Positions 54,022-63,134 of a stretch of 64,000 bases of DNA are shown here, in pieces. The notes beneath the pieces were generated by a model. It was given only the letters and a program-made list of their open reading frames with translations. It did no database searches and had not been told where the DNA came from. The translations under genes and the position numbers were made by a program. The DNA comes from Ignatzschineria rhizosphaerae (lineage in GTDB: Bacteria; Pseudomonadota; Gammaproteobacteria; Cardiobacteriales; Wohlfahrtiimonadaceae), in NCBI RefSeq assembly GCF_022655595.1, contig NZ_CP093379.1:2042501-2106500 (forward strand), written 5' to 3'. How positions within the stretch are numbered: the first letter of the stretch is position 1; each line of letters starts with the position of its first letter.

Positions 54022-54229
54022 CACTTACTCCTTTCTTTTCTGCCATTAAATTGTTGTGCCTAACTTCATAATTATACCTGTTTTTGGGGCTATTAACATA
54101 TTGCATTGACATATTAGAAATTAAAATCTGTACTATTTTTATGATTCAAGATCTAGTTCCCTCTTAAAATACCGTACAATTACCTCTCCACTTTAAATTA
54201 ACGCTATCCAAAAATTGAGATCTATAATC

Positions 54230-54691
54230 ATGGTTGATGAATCAAAACTTTTTATACTAGCTGCCGGTATTATTGTCGATCCTAAAGGACGATTACTTGT
54301 TGTTAGAAAGAAAAACACCCAAAAGTATATGCTTCCTGGTGGGAAAATTGATGCCGGAGAAACACCCATAGAAGCGCTTATGCGAGAACTTCAAGAAGAA
54401 GTTGGCCTTACAATCCCTCCCATGCTTGCCCACTTTATTAAAGAGTATGATGCGCCAGCTGCTAATGAGCCTGGCTACTTTATTCGCTCAAACCTCTTTT
54501 TTATTTTGTTACCAGAACTGGTAGAAATTAGTGCCGCATCTGAGATCGCTGAAGCCATTTGGATTACACCAAAAGAGATTCCAAACTATGATTTTGCCCC
54601 CTTAATGACAAGCTTTGTAATCCCTACATGGTTAGATTTGATTGATGATATGGGAGAAAGTCTTGGATTTGAAACAGCTTTTGATGCTTAA
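54230..54691 (+). CDS. Nudix hydrolase
   Basis: 153 residues from ATG 54230. Complete Nudix box GGKIDAGETPIEALMREL followed by QEEVGL, at residues about 38-61, fits G-x5-E-x7-REU-x-EE-x-GU. N-terminal AAGIIVDPKGRLLVVRKKNT resembles nucleoside-diphosphate-X hydrolases of the MutT group. Substrate unknown. Preceded by a longer frame from TTG 54215 with no ribosome site. Confidence 0.87.
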   Translation: MVDESKLFILAAGIIVDPKGRLLVVRKKNTQKYMLPGGKIDAGETPIEALMRELQEEVGLTIPPMLAHFIKEYDAPAANEPGYFIRSNLFFILLPELVEISAASEIAEAIWITPKEIPNYDFAPLMTSFVIPTWLDLIDDMGESLGFETAFDA

Positions 54692-54710
54692 AATGCATTA
54701 TATAAGATAT

Positions 54711-54886
54711 CCATCGTTATACCGATGGAGCTATACTTTACGCGGTTAATACATCTACGAAATATCCGAAAGACCTTTAATTGTCCGCTATGCCAATTAA
54801 CGTAGCGGAGCAATAATCAGAGCAAAGAAATCCCTTTATCATAGGAACCCAAAGAGATATTAACATCGGTCGTGATTCCCGCCGAT
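54711..54886. ncRNA. structured non-coding stretch with three hairpins
   Basis: Three hairpins succeed one another: CCATCG/CGATGG (54711-54728), TCCGCTA/TAGCGGA (54784-54809) and ATCGG/CCGAT (54865-54886). No ORF, no T-tract. The spacing of tens of bases and GC content above the surroundings hint at a small RNA or decayed repeat. Confidence 0.3.
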
Positions 54887-54925
54887 CATTAAATAACTAT
54901 AGTTCAACAAGGCTAAAGAAAGAGA

Positions 54926-55249
54926 TCAATTCATATCTATGATTTCAACAGAAGTAATTATTTTATTTTCAATTTCACAGAGTCCTGACCAAAAAGTGTT
55001 TTGTCCCGTATCACTTCTTGAAACAAAGCTAAGAGAGATTAAAGTATGTCCTTCTCTATAAGAAGATTTTGTAGTTCCTTGAAATCTTGGCTGTTCTAGG
55101 AAGTTGAGCTTTTCCTTAACAAGCGCGTAACATTCACTTTCGAGTTCTTTGTCTGTTTTATCACTAGTAGCTGACTCTACTTGTGAAAATGCGATATTTG
55201 CTGAAATAATTACTAATAAGCTGAATAAAACAGCCATTTTTTTAATCAT
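54926..55249 (-). CDS. small exported protein of unknown function
   Basis: 107 residues with a signal peptide ending IAF-SQ near residue 22, GGAAGAG before the start. Mature part has two Cys (SECYALV and GLCEIEN) and a beta-rich C-terminal half (TLISLSFVSRSD). No family recognised. Same strand as the lipoprotein gene at 55318, 68 bp downstream of it. Confidence 0.6.
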   Translation of the reverse strand: MIKKMAVLFSLLVIISANIAFSQVESATSDKTDKELESECYALVKEKLNFLEQPRFQGTTKSSYREGHTLISLSFVSRSDTGQNTFWSGLCEIENKIITSVEIIDMN

Positions 55250-55317
55250 GTCTCTTCCTATCTAAACCTATCTAAATATTAGATCGTGCATCTAACACCA
55301 TGTAAGCGCTCTCCTCC

Positions 55318-56064
55318 TTAGAACATGATGCTCTTTGGCTCAACCTTCCATAGCTCTTCCCGTTTATTAACAGAGAAAAGTCCGTAGCCAGCTTGATGTC
55401 TAGAGATCACCTCATGAATATCGGGGAATGCTTGTTGTAACTTACTATTATTAATAAAGTTATCTATTAAAATAAATTCTGTATTAAAAGAGAGGTGCAA
55501 ACGCCTAATATCTTTTTCTGTTTTTGCATCAAACAGATAAGCTTTGTGAGGTCTTCCTATTGCCTTAACAGAGTGATACCCAGTGCAAAGCCCTAAGTTG
55601 CCATATTGATCATTCTCTTTGATATACTCTTTACCATAATCTGTCAGAATAAATCTCACGCCATAAGTTGACTGTATCTCTTCCTCATCTTCCCTAAAAT
55701 CCCCAACATAATAAAGATTATGGCGTCCTTGATAATCTCTATTCTTCAGAATCAACGTCCGTTCTTCTATCGAGAAAAGGCCTAAATCCACAAGCACCAT
55801 CATTTTTTCGATTTTATCTTGCTCAAAAGACTCTCGCCTTACACTAATTGCCGGCAATGCGGTAGTTTTCCAACGTCGTTCCTCCACATCATAGACTCTA
55901 GAGCTGGTATTAAAATAGAGACCTTTTAAAGGCGTATAAATGCAACGAGGCTCTATAATCAAATTTAAAGATGTTATTATTTCAGTAACATCTAGTCCTT
56001 GAAGATTCTTTTCTTCAAAACAGCCTGTTAAAAAAACAATAATTACTATAATAAATTTTCTCAC
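55318..56064 (-). CDS. lipoprotein of unknown function
   Basis: 248 residues. Basic N-terminus, hydrophobic IIVIIVFLTGC lipobox with Cys near residue 15. The mature protein is mixed alpha/beta with a regular pattern of aromatic residues (YDVEERRWKTTALP, FILTDYGKEY, GYGLFSVNKREELWKV). No known domain. Probably in one unit with the small exported protein at 54926. Confidence 0.65.
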   Translation of the reverse strand: MRKFIIVIIVFLTGCFEEKNLQGLDVTEIITSLNLIIEPRCIYTPLKGLYFNTSSRVYDVEERRWKTTALPAISVRRESFEQDKIEKMMVLVDLGLFSIEERTLILKNRDYQGRHNLYYVGDFREDEEEIQSTYGVRFILTDYGKEYIKENDQYGNLGLCTGYHSVKAIGRPHKAYLFDAKTEKDIRRLHLSFNTEFILIDNFINNSKLQQAFPDIHEVISRHQAGYGLFSVNKREELWKVEPKSIMF

Positions 56065-56334
56065 TCACCCTCTCTTACAACCTTAATAGTTCATCTCTAT
56101 TTTGTATTAAAAAATAGTCTAAGTTATTCATAGCGAGAATAGATTAATCACTTCATAAGGTCATCAAGATAACTAACTTGAAGTGAACATCCTTTAATAA
56201 AACTACTTTGCTAAATGATCAAATTCCGGCTGAAAAACAATATTCTTCCCTCCCATTTCCGTAATCCTATGATAGAGTACTTTTTATAAAAATTTAATTT
56301 TTTCATATTTGAAAAGTTATAAAGGAATTAATCA

Positions 56335-56997
56335 ATGGAAAGCCCCATCATTTTAGATCCGAAGCAAACCGCTGATTCTGCCGTCATTTGGCTCCATGGT
56401 TTAGGAGCAAGTAAAGAAGATTTTCTTCCAGTAGCTCAAATCCTACAAAATAAAATCTTACCTAAAACACGTTTTATCCTCCCTCAAGCCCCCATTCGCC
56501 CTGTCACGCTAAACAACGGCTTTCCTATGCCCTCTTGGTATGACATTATTGCGCTGACAACACCACGAGAAATCAAACAATCTGAACTTGATGAATCAAG
56601 CCAATACGTAATCTCCTTGATTGAAGATGAAGTTCAAAAAGGGATTGCGCTGAACCGCATTGTTTTAGCGGGATTCTCTCAAGGTGGCGCCGTAGTCTTT
56701 AATACCGCATTTATTGCTTATGATAAAGCTGTTGGCGGGGTGATGGCGCTCTCAACATATAGCGCTACCTTTGATGAATCACTTAATATTGCAGAAACTA
56801 AAAAAGCCATTCCAACGCTTCATCTCCATGGGTCAATGGATGATGTTGTCAATATCGAGCTAGGCAAGGCTGCGGAAGAATTTTTGCGTACTCGAGGCGT
56901 TAAAACAACGTGGCACGATTATCCTATGCGTCATGAAGTAATCAATGAAGAGCTACAAGATATTGCTAACTGGCTTGTTGACCTACTACAACCCTAA
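56335..56997 (+). CDS. carboxylesterase/acylesterase of the alpha/beta-hydrolase family (PF02230 type)
   Basis: 220 residues. VIWLHGLGASKEDF near residue 17 supplies the oxyanion loop, VLAGFSQGGAVVFNTA near residue 113 the nucleophile Ser (GFSQGG), and the charge relay is completed by Asp in SMDDVVN and His in PMRHEV. MPSWYDI and LPQAPIRPVTLNNG are family marks. Broad specificity for short acyl esters; cytosolic, physiological substrate unknown. Upstream AAAGGAATTAATCA is the ribosome site. Confidence 0.88.
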   Translation: MESPIILDPKQTADSAVIWLHGLGASKEDFLPVAQILQNKILPKTRFILPQAPIRPVTLNNGFPMPSWYDIIALTTPREIKQSELDESSQYVISLIEDEVQKGIALNRIVLAGFSQGGAVVFNTAFIAYDKAVGGVMALSTYSATFDESLNIAETKKAIPTLHLHGSMDDVVNIELGKAAEEFLRTRGVKTTWHDYPMRHEVINEELQDIANWLVDLLQP

Positions 56998-57050
56998 AAT
57001 GCTTCATCCATTTTGATATCTCAATTATAAAACCATCAAAGGAGATAAAT

Positions 57051-58400
57051 ATGAATCCCCCTTTAAATGTCGTGATTATCGGCGGTATCGGTGCCGGCAT
57101 GAGTGTAGCTGCGAAAGCACAAAGAGAGAATCCTCATGCAAAGATCACGGTCATTGAAAAAGAGAATTACATCTCTTTTGGCGCTTGTGGTTTACCTTAC
57201 TATCTAGGAAAGCAATTTGATGACCCAAGCTATATGTTTGCAAGAACCCCTGAGCAGATCGAAAAAAGTGGTATCACCTTACTTCTAGAAACAGAAGCCA
57301 TTAAGATTGATTTTGATAAAAAAATCGTTAAAGCCTGCAACCTTAAAACGCAAGAGATCTCAGATATTGCTTATGATCGTTTAGTAATCGCAACGGGTGC
57401 ATCACCACAAGAATTAAACCTTGCGGGAATGAGTGCTAAAAATATCTATCTACATACAAAACTACGAGATGTAGAAGCCCTTAAAGCAGATCTAGTAAAA
57501 TATCAATCTATTGCTGTTATTGGCGGCGGTTTTATTGGCGTAGAAGTTGCAGATCAGCTCGCAACTTTAGGGAAAAAAGTGACGATTATTCAAGGAGGCG
57601 CTCATATTATGCAAGGGCCCTTTGATACAGAATTTTCGGAGCTTATTGAAAAAGCCCTCACTAAAGAGCGTATTAAAATTCGTTTAGATGAAGCCGTAAC
57701 AGGTTTAAAAGTTGTTGATAATCAAGTACAAAGTGTCATGACAACTGATGAACATATTCCCACAGATGCAGTAATAGTCGCCATCGGCTTTAGGCCTAAT
57801 ACGGAGTTTATTACCGATGCTCGTTTACAAAAACTCCCTAACGGCGCCATCATCATCGATCAATATGGGCAAACATCCATTCCCGATGTCTTTAGTGCCG
57901 GCGATTGCGCAACCATCCCTCATCAACAACTAGGGAATCGCTATCTACCGCTAGCGACCTATGCCAATAAAATGGGAAGATTAATCGGTACCAATGTGGT
58001 AACCACTCAAGAACACTTTGTCGCCTTTCCCGGCGCTCTAGGTTCTAGCTTATTAAAAGTCGGGCAATATGAGTGTGGCAGTACAGGTCTTACCGAAAAA
58101 ATGGCATTAGAAGCCAATATTCCCTATAAAACAACGCTTATTGAAACACCTAATCACACCAATTATTATCGAGGGCAGATCACCCTAACGATCAAGCTAG
58201 TCTATAGCCCTGATACTAAGGTCCTATTGGGGGCACAAATTTTTGGTAAAAAAGATGCAGCACTTCGCTTACATGCTTTAAGTATTGCCATTCATGCCGG
58301 CATTACAACTGATGAGTTAGGATTTATTGATTTAGGCTACGCCCCCCCATTTACGACAACATGGGAAGCTATCAATATTGCAGCAAATACGGCAAAATAA
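57051..58400 (+). CDS. FAD-dependent CoA-disulfide reductase / NADH oxidase-like
   Basis: 449 residues of the pyridine-nucleotide disulfide oxidoreductase family. FAD site VVIIGGIGAGMSVAAKA near residue 6, single redox Cys in SFGACGLPYYLG near residue 44 (as in CoADR and Nox), NAD(P)H site IAVIGGGFIGVEVADQLA near residue 158 and the second FAD motif VFSAGDCA near residue 275. Could reduce coenzyme A disulfide or oxygen, guarding thiols. 53 bp after the esterase gene, so probably one transcript. Confidence 0.85.
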   Translation: MNPPLNVVIIGGIGAGMSVAAKAQRENPHAKITVIEKENYISFGACGLPYYLGKQFDDPSYMFARTPEQIEKSGITLLLETEAIKIDFDKKIVKACNLKTQEISDIAYDRLVIATGASPQELNLAGMSAKNIYLHTKLRDVEALKADLVKYQSIAVIGGGFIGVEVADQLATLGKKVTIIQGGAHIMQGPFDTEFSELIEKALTKERIKIRLDEAVTGLKVVDNQVQSVMTTDEHIPTDAVIVAIGFRPNTEFITDARLQKLPNGAIIIDQYGQTSIPDVFSAGDCATIPHQQLGNRYLPLATYANKMGRLIGTNVVTTQEHFVAFPGALGSSLLKVGQYECGSTGLTEKMALEANIPYKTTLIETPNHTNYYRGQITLTIKLVYSPDTKVLLGAQIFGKKDAALRLHALSIAIHAGITTDELGFIDLGYAPPFTTTWEAINIAANTAK

Positions 58401-58438
58401 GGGAAATGATCATTATTTTTTAAGAGTTAATCACTTCA

Positions 58439-58467
58439 TAAAAGAGCATCTATAAAGATGCTCTTTT
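58439..58467 (+). terminator. terminator of the esterase-reductase unit
   Basis: AAAAGAGCATC, loop TATAAA, GATGCTCTTTTT. Strong, 39 bp after the stop. Confidence 0.88.
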
Positions 58468-58637
58468 TAATTTTGTTCAAGCAAAAGCTATTTTAGGATT
58501 GATTCTAAAACAGGCATTCCCTGAATATCCTCTCAAAACCTATAATTAATGACTGATTGCATCACCTTTTGACAATTATTTTCAACAAATTTGCGAAAAG
58601 GACTTTCTTTAACGAAAGACAACGACTAGAATATATC

Positions 58638-58652
58638 GACAACAATGTTGTC
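58638..58652. promoter_or_regulatory. 15-bp perfect palindrome upstream of the MipA/OmpV gene
   Basis: GACAACA-A-TGTTGTC, 90 bp before the start codon at 58743, followed by TCAATATTAACAATAT. In promoter position; regulator unknown. A longer ORF from 58557 would cover it but has an unnatural N-terminus. Confidence 0.45.
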
Positions 58653-58742
58653 AATATTAACAATATACTGATAAAGATTGATACCTACAGGGATCTAATA
58701 ATCTTACCAATCAGAAATAGCGCTGAAATCTCCCAACGAATT

Positions 58743-59504
58743 ATGAAAAAGATAATGATGAAAAAAATTTTACTATCCACATTTATTGCGTCACTATTTA
58801 GCATCTCACAAGCAAACTCTTTAGAAGGTTTAAGCTTAGGAATCGGCGTAGGTTATCAGCAAAAACCTTTTGTGGGCGATAACTCTGATTGGGTTCCGGT
58901 TCCTCATGTCGAGTATCAATCTGGAATGTTCTTTATTAAAGGACTTAAACTTGGGTTAGATCTTCTGGAATTTGACAATACAAAGATTGATGTTCATCTT
59001 AAATATCAAGCTTTAAGCTTTAAACCTAGTGATTCACATGGGGTATTTACCCTCTTAGATCGCCGTAAATCAACACTACTATTAGGAACGGGGGTAAATC
59101 ATCGCTTTGATAATAACCTTTTTATCTCCGCTGAAATCAATGGAGATATCCTTGGTCGTAGTAAAGGTTTAAGCGCTGATGCGAGTTTAGGCTATATCTA
59201 TCAGGTCAATAACCATTTTACGTTAGTTCCAACAGCAGGATTAACCTGGGATAACAATAAGCATAATCGCTACTACTACGGCGTTTCCATGGATGAGTCT
59301 TTTAGATCTGGAATTAAGCAATACCGCCCTGGTGCGAGCGTTACGCCTCATATTGCATTAGGAATGGTTGTAAAAGCAACAGACCGATTTCATGTTTTTG
59401 GCGGCGTTGAGATGAAATTCCTTCCAAGCAAAGTAAAGGATAGCCCCATCACTAACCGCTCAACATTGACAAGTTTTGCCTTAGGAATTAACTATAATTT
59501 CTAA
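58743..59504 (+). CDS. MipA/OmpV-family outer-membrane beta-barrel protein
   Basis: 253 residues from the ATG at 58743, chosen because it starts the signal peptide (MKKIMMKKILLSTFIASLF, cleavage near SQA-NS); the longer frame from 58557 has an unrelated 62-residue N-terminus. Family features: GLSLGIGVGYQQKPFVGD, DWVPVPHVEYQSGMFFI, RRKSTLLLGTGVNHRFD and a C-terminal F (LGINYNF) as required for barrel insertion. About 12 amphipathic strands. Role in scaffolding or porin transport is unproven. Confidence 0.82.
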   Translation: MKKIMMKKILLSTFIASLFSISQANSLEGLSLGIGVGYQQKPFVGDNSDWVPVPHVEYQSGMFFIKGLKLGLDLLEFDNTKIDVHLKYQALSFKPSDSHGVFTLLDRRKSTLLLGTGVNHRFDNNLFISAEINGDILGRSKGLSADASLGYIYQVNNHFTLVPTAGLTWDNNKHNRYYYGVSMDESFRSGIKQYRPGASVTPHIALGMVVKATDRFHVFGGVEMKFLPSKVKDSPITNRSTLTSFALGINYNF

Positions 59505-59542
59505 TAGAAATATAATGGTCTTAATACATTCTATCTAACGCC

Positions 59543-59571
59543 TAAAAGAGCTCTTATGGAGCTCTTTTTTA
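59543..59571 (+). terminator. terminator of the MipA/OmpV gene
   Basis: AAAAGAGCTC, loop TTATG, GAGCTCTTTTTT. Strong stem with T-tract. Confidence 0.88.
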
Positions 59572-59906
59572 TGGAATTGATTATTGTAAATAAAATACAT
59601 TAATAAGTAACTATTGCTCCAAACGCTTTTTTATGTAAAAGTGAATCTAAGAGATCTATCTTAAAAAATAATTATCAAAAACCATAAAAATCATAAATTT
59701 ATTATAAAAAACAATATTTAACTATTTCATCACCTGATCTTGAAATAGCTCATTAAAATAACAAGTGATACGCAGCTGCTAACCCTAGGGATCTATTATT
59801 ATCATTGATATTTCGATGCTTTAATCGTGCCTAGTCGGCTGCTACCATTCATTCACATAAATAAGCTTAGTAATTTTTCAGTGCTTATTTGATAGGAGGA
59901 ATCATT
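59572..59906. other. 335-bp AT-rich region before the FadR-type regulator gene
   Basis: No ORF. Nothing distinctive apart from AGGAGG eight bases before the start codon at 59907. Poly-A/T content is high around 59640-59760. Confidence 0.4.
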
Positions 59907-60614
59907 ATGAAATTATCGGTTGTAGAACGCTTACCCCATGAAGAAGTGATCGTTGAATTTATGGATATGATTGAAACTGGGGCATTTTTACCAGGAGAGA
60001 TCCTGCCGGAAATCCCTGAAATCGTAAAATCACTCAAAAAACCTGAAGCCGATATTTTACAAGCGATTGATGTCTTAAAGGGTGAAAATATCTTTTTAGA
60101 TCGTGAAGGGCTGCTTTTCCTAACCCATAATGATAAAGACCTCATCTTAAGCCGTCTTCGTAATCGTGTTCTTAATATTCATAGCTCAGATATTATTGAT
60201 CTTTTAGAGATTCGGGAAGGTCTTGAGACAAGAGCTTTTGTACTTGCCACTAAACGGGCTACAAATGATGATCTTAAAGATATCGAAGAGGCGCTTATTG
60301 CCCTTGAAGAGCGCACAAAACTGCATAAAGCGGCAACTAAAGAGGATCTGCGCTTTCATTTAGCACTCGTTAAAGCAAGCCATAATCCGACGATGGTTCG
60401 TGTTGTAGAGATTATCTTTAAACAGCTCTTTGAATCTCTTAATGAGACAAGAACCACGGTACGTAAATTGGTGAATGTTGATTACTTTGTCGATGTGCAT
60501 AGAGAGCTCTACAATGCCCTTTTAGCTCGTGATGCGGATAAAGGCGTTGAATTAATGAAGGCTCATATCGAAGATACAATTGGGCTCTATCAAGTCCCCA
60601 ATTCCACCAATTAA
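59907..60614 (+). CDS. GntR-superfamily regulator, FadR/FCD type
   Basis: 235 residues from ATG 59907 (AGGAGG upstream); an earlier TTG adds six. The N-terminal winged helix (LPHEEVIVEFMDMIETGAFLPGEILP) is divergent and unlike the usual R-x-x-G-x-G core, while the all-helical FCD domain is clear: IIDLLEIREGLETRAFVLAT near residue 95, DLRFHLALVKASHNPTMVRV near residue 147 and VHRELYNALLARDADKGVEL with H and metal-type residues. FCD regulators respond to small organic acids. No partner gene is adjacent. Confidence 0.78.
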   Translation: MKLSVVERLPHEEVIVEFMDMIETGAFLPGEILPEIPEIVKSLKKPEADILQAIDVLKGENIFLDREGLLFLTHNDKDLILSRLRNRVLNIHSSDIIDLLEIREGLETRAFVLATKRATNDDLKDIEEALIALEERTKLHKAATKEDLRFHLALVKASHNPTMVRVVEIIFKQLFESLNETRTTVRKLVNVDYFVDVHRELYNALLARDADKGVELMKAHIEDTIGLYQVPNSTN

Positions 60615-60636
60615 TCCAACCTCTTAAAATATTCTT

Positions 60637-60669
60637 AAAAGACGAGTCTTTTTACAGACTCGTTTTTTT
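60637..60669 (+). terminator. terminator of the FadR-type regulator gene
   Basis: AAAAGACGAGTCT, loop TTTTAC, AGACTCGTTTTTTT. Strong. Confidence 0.88.
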
Positions 60670-60683
60670 ATTCCTTTTTTAAA

Positions 60684-60778
60684 TATAGCTGTTACGTATT
60701 AAATTCCGATACGAACTTAAAAAGGCTTAAAACTGCTGGTGCGTAATTTCAAAAAGCATGCAAGTATTCGACACAGCT
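60684..60778 (-). repeat. family-B intergenic repeat, copy 3 (inverted)
   Basis: Reverse complement carries ATACTTGCATGC, TTTTGAAATTACGCACCAGC, AGTTTTAAGCC, TTCGTATCGGAATTTAATAC in the same order as 37862-37952. No family-A element is adjacent here. It occupies the gap between the regulator terminator and the exporter gene. Confidence 0.7.
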
Positions 60779-61010
60779 GCTCATCGACCTATTTTAGAGA
60801 TGGCTAACTAATAAATTTTGACCTCTGATTTTATTTAGAAATCACCATAGATCACAGATCCTTTCCAAAATACTCGAAGTTATGCACAATTTCTATGGAT
60901 AACTTTTAGGACAACTCTGCGTATGAAAGGATAATAACTATGAATAGCGCTCTTCTTTGCTTATTTCTTCTTGATTATTAGGCCTATAAAAACCATAACT
61001 TATTAATATA
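60779..61010. other. gene-free stretch between repeat and terminator
   Basis: About 230 bp of AT-rich DNA with no ORF, between the family-B repeat and the terminator at 61011. Nothing assignable seen. Confidence 0.35.
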
Positions 61011-61047
61011 AAAAGAGGTTTTCTAAAAAGAAGAAAACCTCTTTTAA
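61011..61047. terminator. bidirectional terminator
   Basis: AAAAGAGGTTTTCT, loop AAAAAG, AGAAAACCTCTTTT. Follows the LysE-type gene on the minus strand (stop at 61093). Confidence 0.8.
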
Positions 61048-61092
61048 CCATCGCTTTGTGCACAGCAATCAGGAAATCGTTATGATCTGTGA

Positions 61093-61782
61093 TTAACTAA
61101 TAAGCGCCATGATCGATTGATAAATTAAATTTAAACCAAAACCTACAAAGAAAATACCGGCAATGCCATCAATATAACCACCAACACTTTGATAAAGCGC
61201 TTTTAACTTAGGGAGTGAGAATAAAATCGCAACGAGCATAAACCACAAAAAGGTCTCGATCACAACAAGTGCAAAGATCTCTACACGTACCACATTAGAG
61301 ACCTGTCCCCCCACAAAAAGCACAAACACGCTCCCAAAATAGATTAATGCTTTGGGGTTAGCCAAATTTGTTAACAAACCTTTTAAAAGTAGACGGTTCT
61401 TATATTGCTTCTCAATCTGAATTTTAGGCGCACTTTCACTCTCATCGCCGACTCGTCCCGTATGGACATTTTTTTGACGCTTAATTTGAATATAGCTCGA
61501 TCTTAAAAGTAAGTAGCCTAAATAACTTAAGTAACTCCCCCCCGCAAAATAGAGAATCGTCTGAATCCAAGGGAGTTTTTCAACTAAAACATGCAATCCT
61601 AATAAAGCAACCACCGCCCATACCGCAACCCCTAATGTAATGCCTATCACTGCCATTGTCGCTTCACGTCTTGAATGACTCACCGCGACTTGTGTTACTA
61701 AGAAAAAATCAGGGCCCGGCGTGATTAATGCCATTAAGTGGATCCCCGCAACAGTGATTAATAACATGGTTGCTTCGTACAT
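61093..61782 (-). CDS. LysE/RhtB-family amino-acid exporter
   Basis: 229 residues with about six transmembrane helices. N-terminal family core HLMALITPGPDFFLVTQVAVSHSRREA (central TPGPDFFLV) near residue 20, followed by GITLGVAVWAVVALLG and LTNLANPKALIYFGSVF near residue 138, as in threonine or homoserine exporters (RhtC type). A cytosolic loop between residues 100 and 130 is Lys/Glu-rich. Substrate unknown. Repeat A lies 40 bp upstream of its start. Confidence 0.87.
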   Translation of the reverse strand: MYEATMLLITVAGIHLMALITPGPDFFLVTQVAVSHSRREATMAVIGITLGVAVWAVVALLGLHVLVEKLPWIQTILYFAGGSYLSYLGYLLLRSSYIQIKRQKNVHTGRVGDESESAPKIQIEKQYKNRLLLKGLLTNLANPKALIYFGSVFVLFVGGQVSNVVRVEIFALVVIETFLWFMLVAILFSLPKLKALYQSVGGYIDGIAGIFFVGFGLNLIYQSIMALIS

Positions 61783-61821
61783 AACTGATAAATTGCCTTT
61801 AAGAGATATAATAAATTTCTA

Positions 61822-61982
61822 TATAGTAGATTCGGTTTAAGAAAGACTATTTTAAATAGTATCAAGGGTTTGGAGAATGTACCAAATTAGCTTGCGCGCT
61901 ACTGGATAGAACTATTCTTGTGCTCCTCATAACCGATGCGCGGGCAATCTGATTCAATTACTTTTAGACCCGTTTTACTATA
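61822..61982 (+). repeat. family-A intergenic repeat
   Basis: 161 bp with left end TATAGTAGATTCGGTTTAAG and right end AGACCCGTTTTACTATA; core AGCTTGCGCGCTACTGGATA. Inserted between the LysE-type gene and the terminator of kdoO. Confidence 0.83.
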
Positions 61983-62013
61983 GTATAGGCACACTACTTT
62001 TTTAAGGTGAAAA

Positions 62014-62047
62014 AAGAAAAATGCCGATAGGTATCATATCAGCATTT
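62014..62047 (-). terminator. terminator of kdoO
   Basis: On the minus strand GAAATGC(T)GATA, loop TGATACC, TATC(G)GCATTT followed by TTCTTTTTTC. About 45 bp after the kdoO stop. Confidence 0.65.
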
Positions 62048-62089
62048 CTTCTAAAACTAATGATCTCACTTAAAAATAGTCTGACTATT

Positions 62090-62992
62090 TTAAATAAGCT
62101 TTTGCCCGACCATCTTCTCTAAAACTCGAAGAGGCGATTGCGAACTATCCACCATATCATCGACATCTAATTGAAATGTCTGCTCTAACATAAATTGCCC
62201 ACTCATCGCCGCATGAGGCGTTTGATCTGAAAAGCAGATCCAAGTCGATCCTGGCATAAAGTTAACATCCCACTGTACCCCATTATCTTGATAATCTTGA
62301 TCTTCTTTCATAATGTCGTGAAACTGTAACATGATGTGATCATAATGCGTTCTACGGCTTTTTGTAATCTTTAACGTATCTAATAATGTGGCACCAATAC
62401 TGGAATAACTTTTAGTTTGAGGCAAAAGGCGTTTTGCTAACTCAGGAAAAGTCTCCCCTACGCGCCATTTTCGAGGAACACCGGCAGGATTGATATTATT
62501 AAAAATACGGATAATACGTTTACCATGGAGTGGTCTTGAAGGAAACGCATCAACATGAAGCCTACGGTCATCTTTACGAAAAGAGTTACTATCGCTCCAC
62601 TCATCAATCGCATTGAGTCTTAAAGTATTCATCGGACTATGAAGCTTCCCCTTATACTCAGGGATAAGATCCGTAATTAAACGCAAACTCGCCTCAGAAT
62701 AGCGTTTTAATAGCCCTTTTAAGGCAGTTTTTTGTGCTTCAGATAGATCTTCAGCCGTTCCACGAATGGCATCTTTATCTGCCTGATACATAATGTTTTT
62801 ACGTTTTGGGCTCACAAATTTTGGATCTAAAAGGGCCGTTTCCTCTTCAGTTAACTTAAAAGGTAGAGAGGGAAAATAAAGCACTTCACCTTGCTCTAAA
62901 TGCGCCACAATATTTTCTTGATCAATATTCTCCGCACGCCACTCTGTAATTCCTAATTCCAAAATTGGTGCATTATCTGTCGATGCTGACAT
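62090..62992 (-). CDS. kdoO: Kdo hydroxylase (Fe(II)/2-oxoglutarate dioxygenase, KdoO family)
   Basis: 300 residues. Family hallmarks: RRLHVDAFPSRPLHGKRIIR near residue 143, where H-x-D are the iron ligands, GVPRKWRVGETFPELAKRLL near residue 172, MLQFHDIMKEDQDYQ near residue 223 and the third ligand His in SDQTPHAAMSGQF near residue 258. KdoO converts an inner-core Kdo of lipopolysaccharide to Ko at C-3, strengthening the outer membrane. It needs ferrous iron; a Fur-like site lies 115 bp upstream. Confidence 0.88.
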   Translation of the reverse strand: MSASTDNAPILELGITEWRAENIDQENIVAHLEQGEVLYFPSLPFKLTEEETALLDPKFVSPKRKNIMYQADKDAIRGTAEDLSEAQKTALKGLLKRYSEASLRLITDLIPEYKGKLHSPMNTLRLNAIDEWSDSNSFRKDDRRLHVDAFPSRPLHGKRIIRIFNNINPAGVPRKWRVGETFPELAKRLLPQTKSYSSIGATLLDTLKITKSRRTHYDHIMLQFHDIMKEDQDYQDNGVQWDVNFMPGSTWICFSDQTPHAAMSGQFMLEQTFQLDVDDMVDSSQSPLRVLEKMVGQKLI

Positions 62993-63106
62993 TTTTACCT
63001 CCCAAAAATCGTAATACTATTGAATTTAGTTTAAAAAAAGCCCTTAAAAACCATTAATAAAACAGCTCTCTGAAGGCAGATTACAATTGGTTATCACCAT
63101 AAAAAA

Positions 63107-63122
63107 GAATGATTATCAATTC
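63107..63122. promoter_or_regulatory. Fur-box-like dyad upstream of kdoO
   Basis: GAATGATTATCAATTC, matching about 12 of 19 positions of the Fur consensus when extended. Located in the 142-bp gap between anmK and kdoO. Moderate evidence only. Confidence 0.35.
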
Positions 63123-63134
63123 GCCATTCTAACA

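Noticed and set aside
58557-58742. N-terminal extension of the MipA/OmpV protein
   Set aside because: It precedes a complete signal peptide and covers a palindromic promoter element; no ribosome site.
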